Made by a program: the position numbers and the translations under genes. Below the pieces are notes generated by a model. That model searched no databases, was not told the DNA's origin, and saw only the letters and a list, made by a program, of their open reading frames with translations. Shown in pieces: positions 22,623 through 34,968 of a DNA stretch of 64,000 bases. Numbering within the stretch: the stretch's first letter is position 1; each line of letters begins with the position of its first letter. Source of the stretch: Cochliopodium minus (lineage: Eukaryota > Discosea > Himatismenida > Cochliopodiidae); assembly GCA_024220525.1 (NCBI GenBank), contig JAMYWO010000045.1:124001-188000 (forward strand), given 5' to 3'.

Positions 22623-24878
22623 ATGAAAAACTTTATAGAAAAACTGAAGATCAAATCCCCAAGGGCCAATAGAGAGGAAGAAAAGGAGAAGAAGGAAAAG
22701 GAGGATAAAGAGAAAAAGGAAAAAAAAGAAGAAAAGAAAGAGGAGAAGAAGGAAAAGAAGGAAAAAGAGAGGAAGGAAAAAGAAGAAATTATGAATCGAG
22801 AAAGAACCAAATCTCTCAGTCCTAGAAAAGAAACTAGCAGAAAAAATAGTATGGAACTGAATTTAGATCAATTGCACGAAACACTCGAAAATTTGAAATT
22901 GTCTGATTTTGTACTCATTGATGAATTAGGTAAAAAAGATTCTTTTTCAATTTATTTCAAAGAAAGTTTAATATGCAGTATTTCTATAATACAGTGTAAA
23001 ATATTATAAATATTTAAATTTATAAAAAAATTTTATTTTAATTTTCAATTCCTCCTATCAAATATAACATTCTTAATCATAATGATAAATTTTTAATTTC
23101 TTTCCAACAGAAATTTTGAACAAAATAAAACATGTTTCCAAAAAAAATTTAAAATTTATCGCAAATGAAAATAAATTCCATCCATTCAATTAGGACAATT
23201 ATTATTCTTTAAAAAATGATTAAAATTTTGTTTGTTTAAAAATAATAGCATCAGGATTTTTGGGGCATGTATATTTGGCTAGATGCGAGAAAAATAAATG
23301 TTATTATGTTTTGAAACAGATGAAAAAAAAACAAATAATCAAATCCAAACAACTGGAAAGAGTATTTAACGAAAAAAAAATACACAATATCCTCTGTGAA
23401 CAAAATGTACATCAAGTTGTCAAATTATATGCCACCTTCCAAGATAAAAGCACCATATATATGTTGATGGAGTATATGCCCGCTGATTTGTTCTCCATCC
23501 TCAACATCGTCTCCAAAAATCGTGTCAGTTTGTCTGTTGCCATTTTTTGTGTTGCCAACGTTGTCATCACCCTTGAGGAGATTCATTCTCTCGGTATCAT
23601 TTATAGGTATCCAAAATAAAAAAAAAAATCTCATTTCCATTACCTTTTATACCTATTATATTTCTTTAATGGTCCGATTTTAAAATATAGTGTTTTCTTG
23701 ATAAAAATATATATATTTTACATAATAAATTATTTCTGATTTGTATTGAAAAGCAATAAGATATAATTAGTTCATTTAATTCCTCCTTTATCACATTGAG
23801 AAATTTCTCAATTTACTTTATTATTTAAAAATAAATACCCTCTACAATATAATCATAAAGTAAAGAATATTTTGAAGAATAAAAAGGGAAAAAATAATAT
23901 ATCTTCTGAAACATTATGGATAGATAGAAATCAAAAACAATATATTCATTCCAATTTATTTTTTAATACCAAATTCTATAAAATTAGGGATCTTAAACCA
24001 CAGAATATATTGCTTGATTGGCAAGGATATCCAGTCCTCACTGATTTCGGCTTCTCCAAAATTGTTAATCTTCAAAAATGCAAGCAAATTCAACTCGAAA
24101 CCAAGAAAAATAAAACCAAAAAAAAAGAAAATGGATCACACAACGATTTATCTTCTTTGCCTCCCATGACTGCCAGTTTTGTTGGTACTCCTGCTTATTT
24201 GGGTAAAAAAAAAATTAATTTTAACTAAATATAAATTAATAATAAAGAATCCATACATCAAAATGAAAACACAAAAATATAGTTATAAATCCATTCAATA
24301 AAATTATATCGAATTTAATGATGAATAAAAAATAATAATTAGATCTCTCTTGAGAAATCAAGAAATTTGAAAACATATTTTTAATCTTCTTTTTTATTAT
24401 AGCACCAGAGGTTTTGAAAAGAGAGTACTACGCAGAAGCAGTCGATTGTTGGGCATTAGGAATTCTCACCTACGAAATGCTGTTGGGGGACGTCCCTTTC
24501 GATGACACCGAGCTCACCAATGAGGAGATGATCGACAAAATGAGAAAAGGTGTCGATTTTCCAAAAGACTTCCCCAAAGTCGCCAAAGATTTCATCACCG
24601 GTCTTTTGAACAGCAAATCTGGTGAAAGATTCAATCTTGAACAAGTCAAAAAACATGAATTCTTTGATGGAATAAATTGGGTCGCTCTCAAAAAGAAACT
24701 TGTCGCTTCTCCTTTCAAAAAGTTCATTCCTGAGAAGAAAGCTCCTACTCAAGAACCTAACACCAAAAATTTTGGCATTTACAAGCTTTATGAGGAGAGC
24801 ACCACCAATTCCACTGACGAGGAGGTTGGTGATGATATCTCTGAAAATGTATATGTTGAATTGTTTTCTGGTTATTAA
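22623..24878 (+). CDS. AGC-type serine/threonine protein kinase, four exons
   Basis: Protein kinase with a Lys/Glu-rich N-terminus and catalytic domain closest to the PKA/PKG/AGC group. Exons are 22623-22929, 23249-23606, 23988-24202 and 24404-24878, all joining in frame. Motifs: Gly-loop ELASGFLGHVYLA (first Gly replaced by Ala), lysine in YYVLKQMKK, catalytic loop YRDLKPQNILL (Tyr instead of His in HRD), DFGFSK, activation segment ending FVGTPAYLAPEVL, and VDCWALGILTYEMLLG. An insert of about 35 residues rich in Lys lies between DFG and the activation segment end. After the kinase core, the AGC-like tail includes VASPFKKFIP and ends FSGY. The catalytic Asp and Lys are kept, so it should be active. 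Three introns are 198-381 bp, longer than most in the window. The substrate is unknown. Confidence 0.9.
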
Positions 24879-25096
24879 AATTTTTCCCTTTTTCCGACAA
24901 CATCTTGACAGGAAGACAAAAAAAAAAATTTTGATTTACAAAAAATAAAAAAAGAATATTCAATTAAAAAAATAAAATTTGTAGAGGAATGTAGTTCAAA
25001 ATAAATTTGATGTGAGTTTTTTTTTTAAAACTACATTGCTATCAGTGTTAATACGAATATAACAAAGATGTTCACTCATTTTTGAGTGTATCAAAT

Positions 25097-25290
25097 CTAA
25101 ACTCTTTCTATTTGAAATAATTGTAAAACAATTAAAAGACCAACACAAAATATGGTCATTGTTCTAAAAGAATCAGGAATTTAAAGTTCAAGTTTGATAA
25201 ACCCAAATAATTTTGATTAATATTTGTGTTTACCCCTTTGTCAATCTATCTTGAAAGATTTCCATTCTATCAAACACAGCCTGTGACATT
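25097..25290 (-). CDS. Possible 40-residue single-pass membrane microprotein, two exons
   Basis: A short frame starts at ATG 25290 (MSQAVFDRMEIFQDRLTKG). It splices at a GT donor (25233-25232) to an exon beginning at 25163, and continues as TIFCVGLLIVLQLFQIERV to a TAG at 25097-25099. The result is an amphipathic N-terminus followed by one strongly hydrophobic helix and two charged residues, like a tail-anchored subunit of a membrane complex. I do not recognise the family. Support is only a good ATG context, canonical splice sites and protein-like composition. Confidence 0.35.
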
Positions 25291-25548
25291 TAATGAAGAG
25301 ATAATTGTTTAAAAAATCTGAAATGACAATTGTGATGGTGGAGTTTTTAGATTGATTTACATTTCCAAGATGATTCTTAAGTATCATTAAATAATTTAAA
25401 GAAATAATATTCAATAAAATCATAAAATTTTATTTATTCAAGAATATTGAATCAATTCTATAGATTTTTTTAAAGGAAAATTTGAATTCTTTATTTATTT
25501 ATAGATGACAAACTACAAAAGGTTTTGTTTTTCAAACCAAAAAAGAAA

Positions 25549-26565
25549 TTAAAAGTTAAATCTTTGTTGAATTGCTTCAACTTGTTCAGGGGTATAGTGC
25601 TTTTTCAACTTCTCCATTAATTGGGAATTGAGAGTGATTTTGGCAAAAGAGTTTCCTTTAACTTGAGAAGTTCCACATGGGACATTAATTTGATCAGGCC
25701 ATGGGCAAGCAGCATTGTACATTCCAGAGTAAGGAAAGTTGATTGCGCAAGCAGAGTTAATCTCATCTTGGAGTGTATTGATATCAACTGGCTTTGCGAT
25801 GGAGAAAGTTTCATAAAAGTATCTAGCAGTGTTTCTGTTTCTGAAAGAATCAGTAGGGTTGGATGGATAGTATTGTTCAATCTTTTGATCGACGATGAGA
25901 ACTTTTCCGTAGCACACTCTTGCGTATCTGCTGACATGATATTCAATTACTACACCTCCTTTTTGATCACCACAGTCTCCTCCACAAGCACTCCCGTCAT
26001 TCATGATTCCATAGTAGAGATCGACGATATCAGCATCTGGTGATTTCCTGCAGATTTTGTTATTCTTTCCATACATGGTATCGATTTGTTTTTGCAATTT
26101 GACTTCTTTTGCATAGTTGGTGAGTCTGACACTTCCAACTCTTCTCATGTAGGTGAATTCATGAAGATTTTTTGTATAGGTATAATTAGGGACCAAGAAG
26201 CAAATATAGTAGTTAGGTGCTGTAAAGACTTGATAATTGACAGATGCATTTACCCAGTAGATATATCCATTGTTGTTTGGATTTCCTATTCTATAGTACA
26301 CGAGTTCTCTGGTTTTATCAATGATATTGATAGTAGGGAGGAAATAACTTGCTGGTATTTGGTTCACTGGGAAAGATGGGAAATTATCGAACACATTGAT
26401 TTGTTGTCCATCACCTCTGTGATTCAATTGGGAGACATCCAATCTTTCATTGAATGGTGGAGCAGATGCTGGGTCCTCATCAAAAAGTGGATTCCCAACA
26501 GGGTTTGCATTAACGGAAATCAAAGCAATGATCAATATAATCAAACAAAGTAATTTTGAAGCCAT
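25549..26565 (-). CDS. Secreted protein of unknown family
   Basis: Intronless gene for 338 residues. The N-terminus MASKLLCLIILIIALISVNA is a clear signal peptide, and there is no other membrane segment, so the protein is secreted or lumenal. The mature chain holds several cysteines, including CGGDCG and a C-terminal ACPWPDQINVPCG pair that suggest disulphides, and potential N-glycosylation sites (NAS, NYT). Tyrosine- and asparagine-rich beta-type segments dominate. The base composition is somewhat richer in GC than the flanks, consistent with good expression. I do not recognise a domain and offer no function. Confidence 0.85.
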   Translation of the reverse strand: MASKLLCLIILIIALISVNANPVGNPLFDEDPASAPPFNERLDVSQLNHRGDGQQINVFDNFPSFPVNQIPASYFLPTINIIDKTRELVYYRIGNPNNNGYIYWVNASVNYQVFTAPNYYICFLVPNYTYTKNLHEFTYMRRVGSVRLTNYAKEVKLQKQIDTMYGKNNKICRKSPDADIVDLYYGIMNDGSACGGDCGDQKGGVVIEYHVSRYARVCYGKVLIVDQKIEQYYPSNPTDSFRNRNTARYFYETFSIAKPVDINTLQDEINSACAINFPYSGMYNAACPWPDQINVPCGTSQVKGNSFAKITLNSQLMEKLKKHYTPEQVEAIQQRFNF

Positions 26566-27269
26566 GATTTTAAATCAAAAGGAGAGTTTTTGAAGCTTTT
26601 CTTTTTTTTTTTTTTTTTATTTAATTAATTAATCCAAATTTTTTATTTTAAGTTGTTTTTTACTGCAGATTTTTCTTTTAAAAGATAAAAATTATATTTT
26701 TTAAAGATATCTTTGCTAAAATCTAATGATTTCCTCTATACCTAGGTATTGATTTTGAAAATAGTATATTTCCATGATAACAACTTGTTCCCAAATTTCA
26801 TTTGTTAATACATATATATGTTGACAATTTTCAAGTCAAAGTTTCATTTTTAATCTTGTGATATTTTTTTCATCTTTGATTTATTTTTTTATTCATAAAT
26901 AATGATATTATTTTATAGGTTTTTGTACTAAAAGGAAAATATTCAGTTCAATTAAATATCAAAACTTAAATTTGTTTTGAAGGTTTCTAAAAGTGTAGTA
27001 CTAATATTTATTTCTTTTTAGAATTTATTTTGAATTTATATTATAAAAAGTAAAATAAGACAAAGTTCCAAAGAAAATTCACAATCTGTTGTTGATTTTT
27101 TTAAAAGAGAAACTGTATATTTATATTTTATCTTTATTCGAACAAAGAAATCTTGATTTTTCATTAAACTGAATGATTTTTTTAAAAAATGATTAAATGA
27201 TTAATTTTTATAATGATGAAATCTCCGGTAGAATATGTTGAAATTTTGATTAACAATTTTTTTTTTTAT
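26566..27269. other. Long intergenic region, no gene seen
   Basis: About 700 bp of AT-rich sequence between the 5' end of the secreted-protein gene and the 3' end of RTEL1. A long T-run (26600-26620) sits just upstream of the secreted protein start. I found no open frame, tRNA-like fold or repeat. Confidence 0.6.
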
Positions 27270-30200
27270 TCACAAAAATATCTTTCTGAGACTCTTCAAT
27301 CTTGTTCTACTGAGGCAAATGGGGCACTCCAGTTTCTCAGATAAACATTTTTTCCAGCATTCCTCGCAACAAACATGTCCGCATTTTGCAGATTGAGGGT
27401 TCACAACAGAGCTCATACAAACTGGGCATTTATAAGAACTTTTTGAAGAATTTAATTCTTTTGATTTTGATTTAACGGAAATCGGGGTGCAGACATCTTC
27501 ATTATTCATTTTATTTTCGCTGTTAGAAAGTGAATTTGATTTAGCTATTGGAGTTAATTTATTGAGAAATGAATTTGCAAAATCCTTATTTCTCTCCAAA
27601 GATGATTCTTCTTCTTTGAGATCATCATTATAAATATTATTATTATTGTTAAAATCATTTGAATTGGATAATTGTTGTCGGAGGTTTTTGAGAGAATTTT
27701 GAGAATTATTATTTTTTTGGTGTGAATTATCTTGATCATTTATCTTTTCATCTGATTGATCTGTATCAGGAAGATATGCTTCCAGAATCTTGGATAGAGG
27801 GGAGATGAACTTGTTCTTATAAGTAGGAATAGGTGAATCCACCTTCATATTCACGGAAGGAGAGAGGGGAGGGCTGGAGTCTCGAGGGGGGTTGTGGTGA
27901 TCATAATGTAAAGAAACCGGAGAGATCCCTTCAGAAAAAGAGCTTCGATAAAAGGGAGGTGATTCATCAGAATTAGGAAGAATGAGGCTAAGATCTAATT
28001 TTTTAATGGGAGATTTTATTTCATCTTCCTTCTTTTCATTTTGATCTTCTTCCCTTTTTTCATCATCTTGTTTGTATTCATCATTAACATCAATATCAAT
28101 AATGGTGTATTTATTTTTCCCAACACCCTTCTTTCCGTTGTACTCACTGGGTTGGGAAAGATCTCCATCAAACGAAGATATTTTTAGTGGTTGAGAATGC
28201 GAAGAAGGTTGGGAAGAGCCCTGTGATGAAGCGAGAAAGTTTTGAGAAGAGGAAGAATTCCTTCTTACAGTGGTGGAAGGAGAAGCAAAGTTGTCATTAT
28301 TTTGAGTGTTTTGACTGTTGTTTTGAGAGTTATTTTGAGACAAAGGTGTAGTGTGGGCCACAAAGATGGAAGCCTGTGAGGTTGATTTTACATTGTTTGT
28401 GGAAGGAGAAAGAAAAGAGGAGACAAAAGAGGAGTTTTTACTAATATTGGAAGAAGTGTTTTTGTTAGGAGTGTTGATGCTGAGAAAATTACCTCTTTTA
28501 TCAGAGGAAGATCTCGTTAAAGAATCGTTCTTATCACTGGTCTCACTGAAGGAGTTGTGCAAACTGTGTTTCTTGTTATTTTCATTTGGAGACAAGAAAT
28601 TAGCAGCGAAAAGGTTGGGTGCAGATTGATGGCTCATCTTTGGTAAGTTACGAGGAGAAAAAGAAACTTTTTTGCCGGTGATCAAATCTTGGGTGATGAT
28701 CTTTTTCTTTGTCTTTTCGTTTGACTTTGCTTTTGTGCTGGGCTGGGAGCTGGACTCATAAGATTTTCTGCCACCTGATTTTTTGAGAGGAGAAACCAAG
28801 GTGTTTCCAGCAAGAAGCTTTCTCTTATCAACAGTGGACACTTTTGATTTTTTGGGAGATCTGTTTTCTTCATTTTCTTTGTCATCGATATCTTAAAAAA
28901 AAAAAAATTAAAAAAGATTTTCGAAAAATTGAATTCTTGGAAATAATAAAGATTTAATAATATTTCATTCCATTTTCATTTGTTCATACCATCTTTGTCG
29001 TTGTCAGATTGAGAGGAGGAGAAAGATTTTTTGTTTTGAGAAGAATGGACCTCATCTTCGAGTAGCCTCTTCTTTTTCTCAGAAGAACCGCCCTGAGAAG
29101 AAAAGTCTTGTTGATCAACACCGGAAGAAACGATCTGAGAAGAAGAATAAAATTTCTTTTTGGTCTTTCTGTTGACAGGTTCAGAATCATCCTCAACATC
29201 TTCTTCATTTTTGACAGAAGAAGGGAGATCGTTTTCGGTTTTGATGGAGAAAGAATTTTGAGAAGAATTAGAAGTATTGTTTCTTTCAATGATATTAAAT
29301 TTATTTACAACTTTTTCTCCACTGTTCTCAGGTGTTGTAGAATTGAGTCTTTTTGAGGGAGATGGAGTAGAATCCACTTCGTTATTTTGAATGGGAGAAA
29401 ACTCTTCCAAAACTTCAATTGTGCGTTTGTTTTGGCTGTTGGATCCAACAGGAGTCTTGCTAGTCAAAGAAGAGTTCTGAGACACAGAATTATTATTGGT
29501 CCTATCATTAGTGTTATTTTCTGTCTCGATTTTTATTTTGACGTCAGAAAGTTGTGAAGACTGAGTAGAACCACTCTCTTTTTCCTTTTTCTCTTTGAGA
29601 CTTTGGCAAATCTTTTCGTATTGGGCAGAAAACTTGGAGGGAATGAATTGCACAAAATTGGTTAGCAAATCAAAATGCTCGCCGAAAGTGTTGACTGCCA
29701 TTCCAATGAGAGCTTGAGGGGCGATCTTTTGAGCCTTGAAATCTTTGATGGCAGTTTGAAAAGTTTTGTATTGCTTCATGTTGAGCTTTTTTTTGGCTTC
29801 TTTGATGAAATCTAGTGCTTTTCTCTTTTTCTCTTCATTTTGTTTCTTTTTATCCTCTTCTTCCTTCAACTTTTCGTCCTTCTGTTCTTTTTTGAGCTTG
29901 CTGAGAAAGTTTTCGAGATTGTTGGACTGATTTTGGATGGATTGCAAAGATTTTTGATGGTCAGACTCAACAGAAAGGTTTGGATTAGGATTGAAATTTT
30001 CGAGATTCTTGAAAAAACTTCTGATTTCAAGCTGCAAAGAAGGGTATCTTTCATGGATTTTGATGTAAGGCCTCAACCAAGAAGAGATCTCCTGTCTTTT
30101 GCCAGAAAATCTCTCGTCACAAAGAATGATGGCACCATAGTCGTTTCTGTGTCTGATAACTCTACCTATAGCTTGGTTGACTGCTCTCATCCCCTGTTGG

Positions 30201-32568
30201 CTGTACCATTCATTACCAGAGACAAACTTTTTCTTCTCTAATTGTAATTCCAACCCATCAATGTTAGAAGGTTGTTGGTTTTGGAGACTAATTTGGTTGG
30301 TGAGATAAGCTTTCTTAAGAACAACTTTGGGATCCTTGATGGAAGGATAAGGAAGACCTGTCGAAGAATTTTTTTTTAAAGAAAAAAATGATACAAAAAA
30401 AAGGTATTTTTACCAGTGATAACTACAGCCCTACCATTCTCATTTGCAAAATCCAAACCCTCACTGACTTTACCACGACAGACAGCAAAAAAAACAGCAC
30501 CAGTGTTTGTTTTATCTTTGATCTTCTGGTAAAAATCATCAATAGCAAACTGAAACTGATGGGATGTTTTCGGTTCGATGACGGGATGTTTGTATTGACA
30601 AATTTGATCCCACAAGCAACTCTCATTCTTGTTTTGCTTATTGCTTTCCTTCCAACATTCGACAGCACCAGAAAGAGCAGAATAAGAAGGGAAGAAAACC
30701 AAGAGACCATCGGGTATGGTTTTTGCGAGGTCGGAAATAAGCCTACCCAACTCCAGTTTGTAGTCTAGCCTATCTCTGGTGTTGTAAGAAGAGTTTAGGG
30801 AAACACCTGTAGGTCCATGAGTGAGGACAGAAATAAAGATCTGTTTGGGATGAATGACGTGGGTGTTCTCTAGTCTCACAGGGAACATCAAGCCAAACTC
30901 TGCAGAGACAGAATCCATGGGAGACAAAGTACCAGAAGTGAAAATGAGATTTCTTACTTTAGCGTCTTTTAACTGTTGAATGGCCAAGCTGGGACTGAAA
31001 CACCAATATGAAAGGATCTTCGTGTTGGTCTCTCTTTGGTTACCGTTTTCGTTGATGGGATAATGTATGTGGACTTTGTAGTGCTTATCAAACTCATCAC
31101 CGATGTCGGGCTTGAACATGACCTTGATGGCAGAGTTTAAAGTGTGGAGGGGGTTTTGTTGGTGGATGGTAACACTGTTGTTGTTGGTTTCGGTTTGGAA
31201 GAGGAGCACCTTATCAATCGCCATCACAATTTCTCCCACAGTATCCCAAGTTATCCCCACACTCTCGAACAGATCGAACACGTACTTCCCACTCTCTGTT
31301 TTCCCAGCACTTGTAGAAGAGGATAGGTTCCTACTGTCTCCCAGATTGATCGAAAAAATCTTCTTTTGCAGATCAATCAAACAGTTTTTGAGCTTGGTTA
31401 TGTAGCTGATCTCACTCACTGAATTGCTCAAAAGTTCCTTGAGTATTGTGCTTTTTTCTTCTGGCTTTTGATCATTTTCCCCTTTATCCATTTTTTCTTC
31501 AATGTTGCTATCTGTGACAGATGTGGTAGGTGGATGGTTTTCTACAATGTTCACTTTGTGATTATTATTATTTTCATTATCTTCCCCGCCAAAATTATTC
31601 ATATTTTCAAGACAACCAATAATTTGAGAAATACAAAAAGTGATGTCATCAGTGGAGATATCAAAGGATGCAGATTCCATACATACTGATTCCAAATTAT
31701 GTGCTTCATCGAATATCACTATGCTATTTTCCACTTCTATCCCAAAACTATTCCTCATATTTGCATCAATCAAATAATTATAAGGCAAAAAGATGATATC
31801 TGCAGTCTTTTGCCTTTCTCTGGAAAGATAATAAGGACATAGATGATTTTTTTGTCCTATATTTACAATTTCCTCTATATCCATCACCACTTGTGGATGA
31901 TCAACTTTCGCAGCATAATCTATTGATTGATATTTGGAATTTATATATTTTAAAGAGAAAGCATAATTTTACCTTTGACATTTGAATGATATGAACATTT
32001 TTGATTCGATACAAGTGATCTACATAAATAATTTTGTTGATTATTTGATGGTATTTTCGATACTCTTGGATTAATGCAATATTGTTTCCTTGATCCCAAA
32101 ACACACATCTTTGGATTATAACTTGTTCTTCCCAATTCTTTTACCACTTGATTCAATTGTGAATGTGTTCTTGTTGCATATATAATTTTTGGGGGTTTAA
32201 TTAGGCTGAGTGGTTGCATGTTATTTTCTGTATTCATCTCTGGATTATCGTTTATTTGGGATAGATGTTGTTGTATCGTCTTTTTGTTCTCTTTATTGAT
32301 TTTTCTATTCTTTTTTTCCAACCATGCAAGGCAAGATGTTAATATACATAATGTTTTACCTGTTCCAGTTGGACTTTCGAGCAATGAATCATGTTTCTAT
32401 TCGAATAAATAAAAATTGAAACAATATATTGGTTATATTTTAGAATATTTTCAATTTTACAAATTTAATACTCTCCAATACTTTTGCCATGAAATCAATT
32501 TGACAAGGATATGGATTATGGGGAAATCTGACTTCATATCCATTTATAATAAGTGGCTTATCATTCAT
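27270..32568 (-). CDS. RTEL1: RTEL1-type DNA helicase with harmonin-like domain and C-terminal RING
   Basis: Superfamily 2 XPD-family Fe-S DNA helicase. From ATG 32568 it reads YEVRFPHNPYPCQIDFM, then Walker A LESPTGTGKTLC, YATRTHSQLNQVVKEL and CVLGSRKQYC, which start the Fe-S cysteine region (CRSL, CSYH, CPYY). The DEAH box is IVIFDEAHNLE, followed by TSGTLSPMDSV, GAVFFAVCRGKVSEGLDF and QAIGRVIRHRNDYG. After the helicase core comes a conserved helical block (ALDFIKEAKKKLNMKQY to FVQFIPSKF) that fits the harmonin homology domain of RTEL1. A long Ser/Asn-rich tail then leads to a C-terminal RING-type finger (CPVCMSS, CGHVCCEECW, CPICLS) as in animal RTEL1. RTEL1 dismantles D-loops, T-loops and G-quadruplexes. 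I saw no convincing PIP box. Gene length, domain order and motifs make this call strong. Confidence 0.93.
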
Positions 32569-32909
32569 TTTTTTTTATTTTTACAATTTTCTAGGAAAAA
32601 TAAATAGAAATAGTGAATTTGAAAGGAAAAATAAAAAATTGATTCAAACAAATTTTGAACAATGGAAATAAAGGGTTCTTTCTGCAACTGAAAAAAAGAA
32701 ATTTATTTAATTTAAATATAATATTACAAGAAAATATTTGAAAAATTTATATATGCTGATATTATTTATAATTTTTCAAATTAAAATAAATAAAAAATAA
32801 AAAAAAAATTCAAAGGTAAAATAACTTTAAAAACTTGCTTTATATCTTATACTCTAATATTAGTATTTTATCAACACTTTTAGAATCAAAAATTTAAAAT
32901 AAATTACAA
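32569..32909. promoter_or_regulatory. Shared divergent promoter region of RTEL1 and RAD51
   Basis: Only 341 bp separate the start codon of RTEL1 (minus) from that of RAD51 (plus), so the spacer must contain both 5' UTRs and promoters. It is AT-rich with several A/T runs. I could not recognise specific factor sites by eye. Confidence 0.6.
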
Positions 32910-34120
32910 ATGTCAAAATCCAAAAAAAAAGTAGAGGAAAAGGAAGAGACTGTGGTGCAAGAAGAGGAAGATTGTGGACCAAAACCTATTCAAGAATTGG
33001 AAGAACATGGTATTGGAGCAGGAGATGTTAAGAAATTACAAGCTGCTGGATATCATACCGTACAATCTGTTGCATATACTCCAAAGAAAACATTAATCCA
33101 AGTAAAAGGAATAAGCGATGCAAAAGCAGACAAGATACTAGCTGCAGGTAATATATTTTATTGAATTCGATTATAACTGAAATTATAACATATATTTTTT
33201 AGCATCAAATCTTATAAATATGGGATTTACAACTGCTGGAGAAGCTCATAAAATCCGTGAAGATATCATTCAAATTACAACAGGATCAAAGGAATTGGAT
33301 AAATTGCTTGAAGGTAAAAAAAAAATTTATCAATTTATCAGTTTATCATAATGTAATAACATTTTAATCTTAAATTCGAATAGGTGGAATTGAAACTGGA
33401 TCTATTACTGAATTATTTGGAGAGTTTAGAACAGGAAAAACACAATTATGCCATCAATTATGTGTTACTGCACAATTGGGAACTGATGTTGGTGGAGGAC
33501 AAGGAAAAGCAATGTACATTGATACTGAAGGAACCTTCAGACCTGGTAAGAAAATTCAAATTCCACTGATTTCTTTAACTAATTCACCTTTTTTTTTTTA
33601 AACAGAAAGATTAATTTCAATAGCAAAGAGATATGGATTAAATGAAGAAGAAACTCTTGATAATGTTGCTTATGCAAGAGCTCACAACAGTGATCATCAA
33701 ACAAAATTGCTTCTCCAAGCATCCGCAATGATGGTTGATAGCAGATTTTCTTTGTTGATTGTGGATTCTGCAACTGCTTTGTACAGAACAGATTACAGTG
33801 GTCGTGGAGAATTATCCGCAAGACAAATGCACTTGGCTAAATTCATGCGTGGGTTGCAAACATTAGCTGATACATACGGTGTTGCTGTTGTAATCACCAA
33901 TCAAGTAGTTGCGACTGTTGATGGAAGTGCTATGTTTGCTGCAGATCCAAAGAAACCAATCGGAGGAAACATCATTGCCCATGCTTCAACCACCAGATTG
34001 TCATTCAGAAAGGGAAGAGGTGAACAAAGAATTTGTAAAGTTTATGATTCCCCTTGTCTCCCTGAAAATGAGGCAACGTTCGGTATTTATGCTGATGGTA
34101 TATCCGATGCCCGAGATTAA
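32910..34120 (+). CDS. RAD51: RAD51 recombinase
   Basis: Eukaryotic RecA-family recombinase that forms filaments on single-stranded DNA for strand exchange. Four exons (32910-33147, 33203-33313, 33384-33545, 33606-34120) give 341 residues, close to the usual 339. An acidic N-terminus is followed by the HhH domain ([31 protein letters not shown]), Walker [10 protein letters not shown], Walker [13 protein letters not shown], the [16 protein letters not shown] block, [13 protein letters not shown], and the C-terminal end [13 protein letters not shown]. All positions expected to be catalytic are kept. The protein is RAD51 rather than DMC1 by the length and N-terminal domain and by the [20 protein letters not shown] region. 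The gene is head-to-head with RTEL1. Confidence 0.98.
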
Positions 34121-34288
34121 AAAAAGAAGCTTTTTTTTCCTCAAGTATTTAGTGTTTAAATTGAATAATAAGTATTAAAGTGATTTTAAAAAAACAATTT
34201 CTCATATTCATTGGATATTTATTGGGAAAAAGAAAAAAAATTTATTTCAATCTAATACTTTTATTGGAGAATATCAATTAAATCATTC

Positions 34289-34828
34289 TTAATTTTGCAA
34301 TCCTGTCAATTTCTTTACTCTTTGCATTATATAATCTTTAGATTCTTCATATGGATGTTCTTTTGAAGGAATTTCCAATATTGCTGGAATAATTTTATCA
34401 TAATCATCCAAAAGATGTCTAATATCATCTGCAATCTGTATATATAAAAAGAATGTTTATAAATTTGATTTAAAATTTTTTTTGATTACAAATTGGGAAA
34501 TGAGGAGGACACCAATAGGCACATCAGTTTTAGAAGGATTGGTGAATCTTATAAAAGCTTCTTCAATTTGTTTTTGTGTGGTTTCTTTTATTTTTATTGA
34601 GAGATAAATAAATATTTTATATTCATATAAAAAGAGCAAATAATATTTTTAAAAGTTGAATGAATATCTCAATAAAAATAATTAAAATTCATCTTTACTT
34701 TTATCAACAACCAAATAATTGGTTCTTCTTTTAATATCAGTGTGCCCAACACCAGTCAAAAGTAATCCAGTGACAGTATCTTCATCAGCAATTATTCCAA
34801 TCAATGCAGTTTTAGATTGTTGTTTCAT
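34289..34828 (-). CDS. VMA7: V-type proton ATPase subunit F
   Basis: Small subunit of the V1 sector central stalk that acts at endomembranes. Three exons run from ATG 34828 to the stop at 34289. Recognised segments are ALIGIIADEDTVTGLLLTGVG, NYLVVDK, a short variable exon (TQKQIEEAFIRF, DVPIGVLLISQF), then IADDIRHLLDDY and the signature PAILEIPSKEHPYEESKD. Length (about 120 residues) is normal. The start lies just after an AG that looks like an acceptor, so a 5' UTR intron is possible. It is convergent with RAD51 (168 bp between stops). Confidence 0.95.
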
Positions 34829-34968
34829 ATTGGCCTATAAATATAATTTTCAAAAAGATTTTTTTTTTTTATAATTATTTTAAACAATCAAAAATTTTTT
34901 TTTTAAAAAAAGGAAAGAGAAAATTCTTATACTGCTTCATTATACAATCATTGAAATACATTTTTAAA

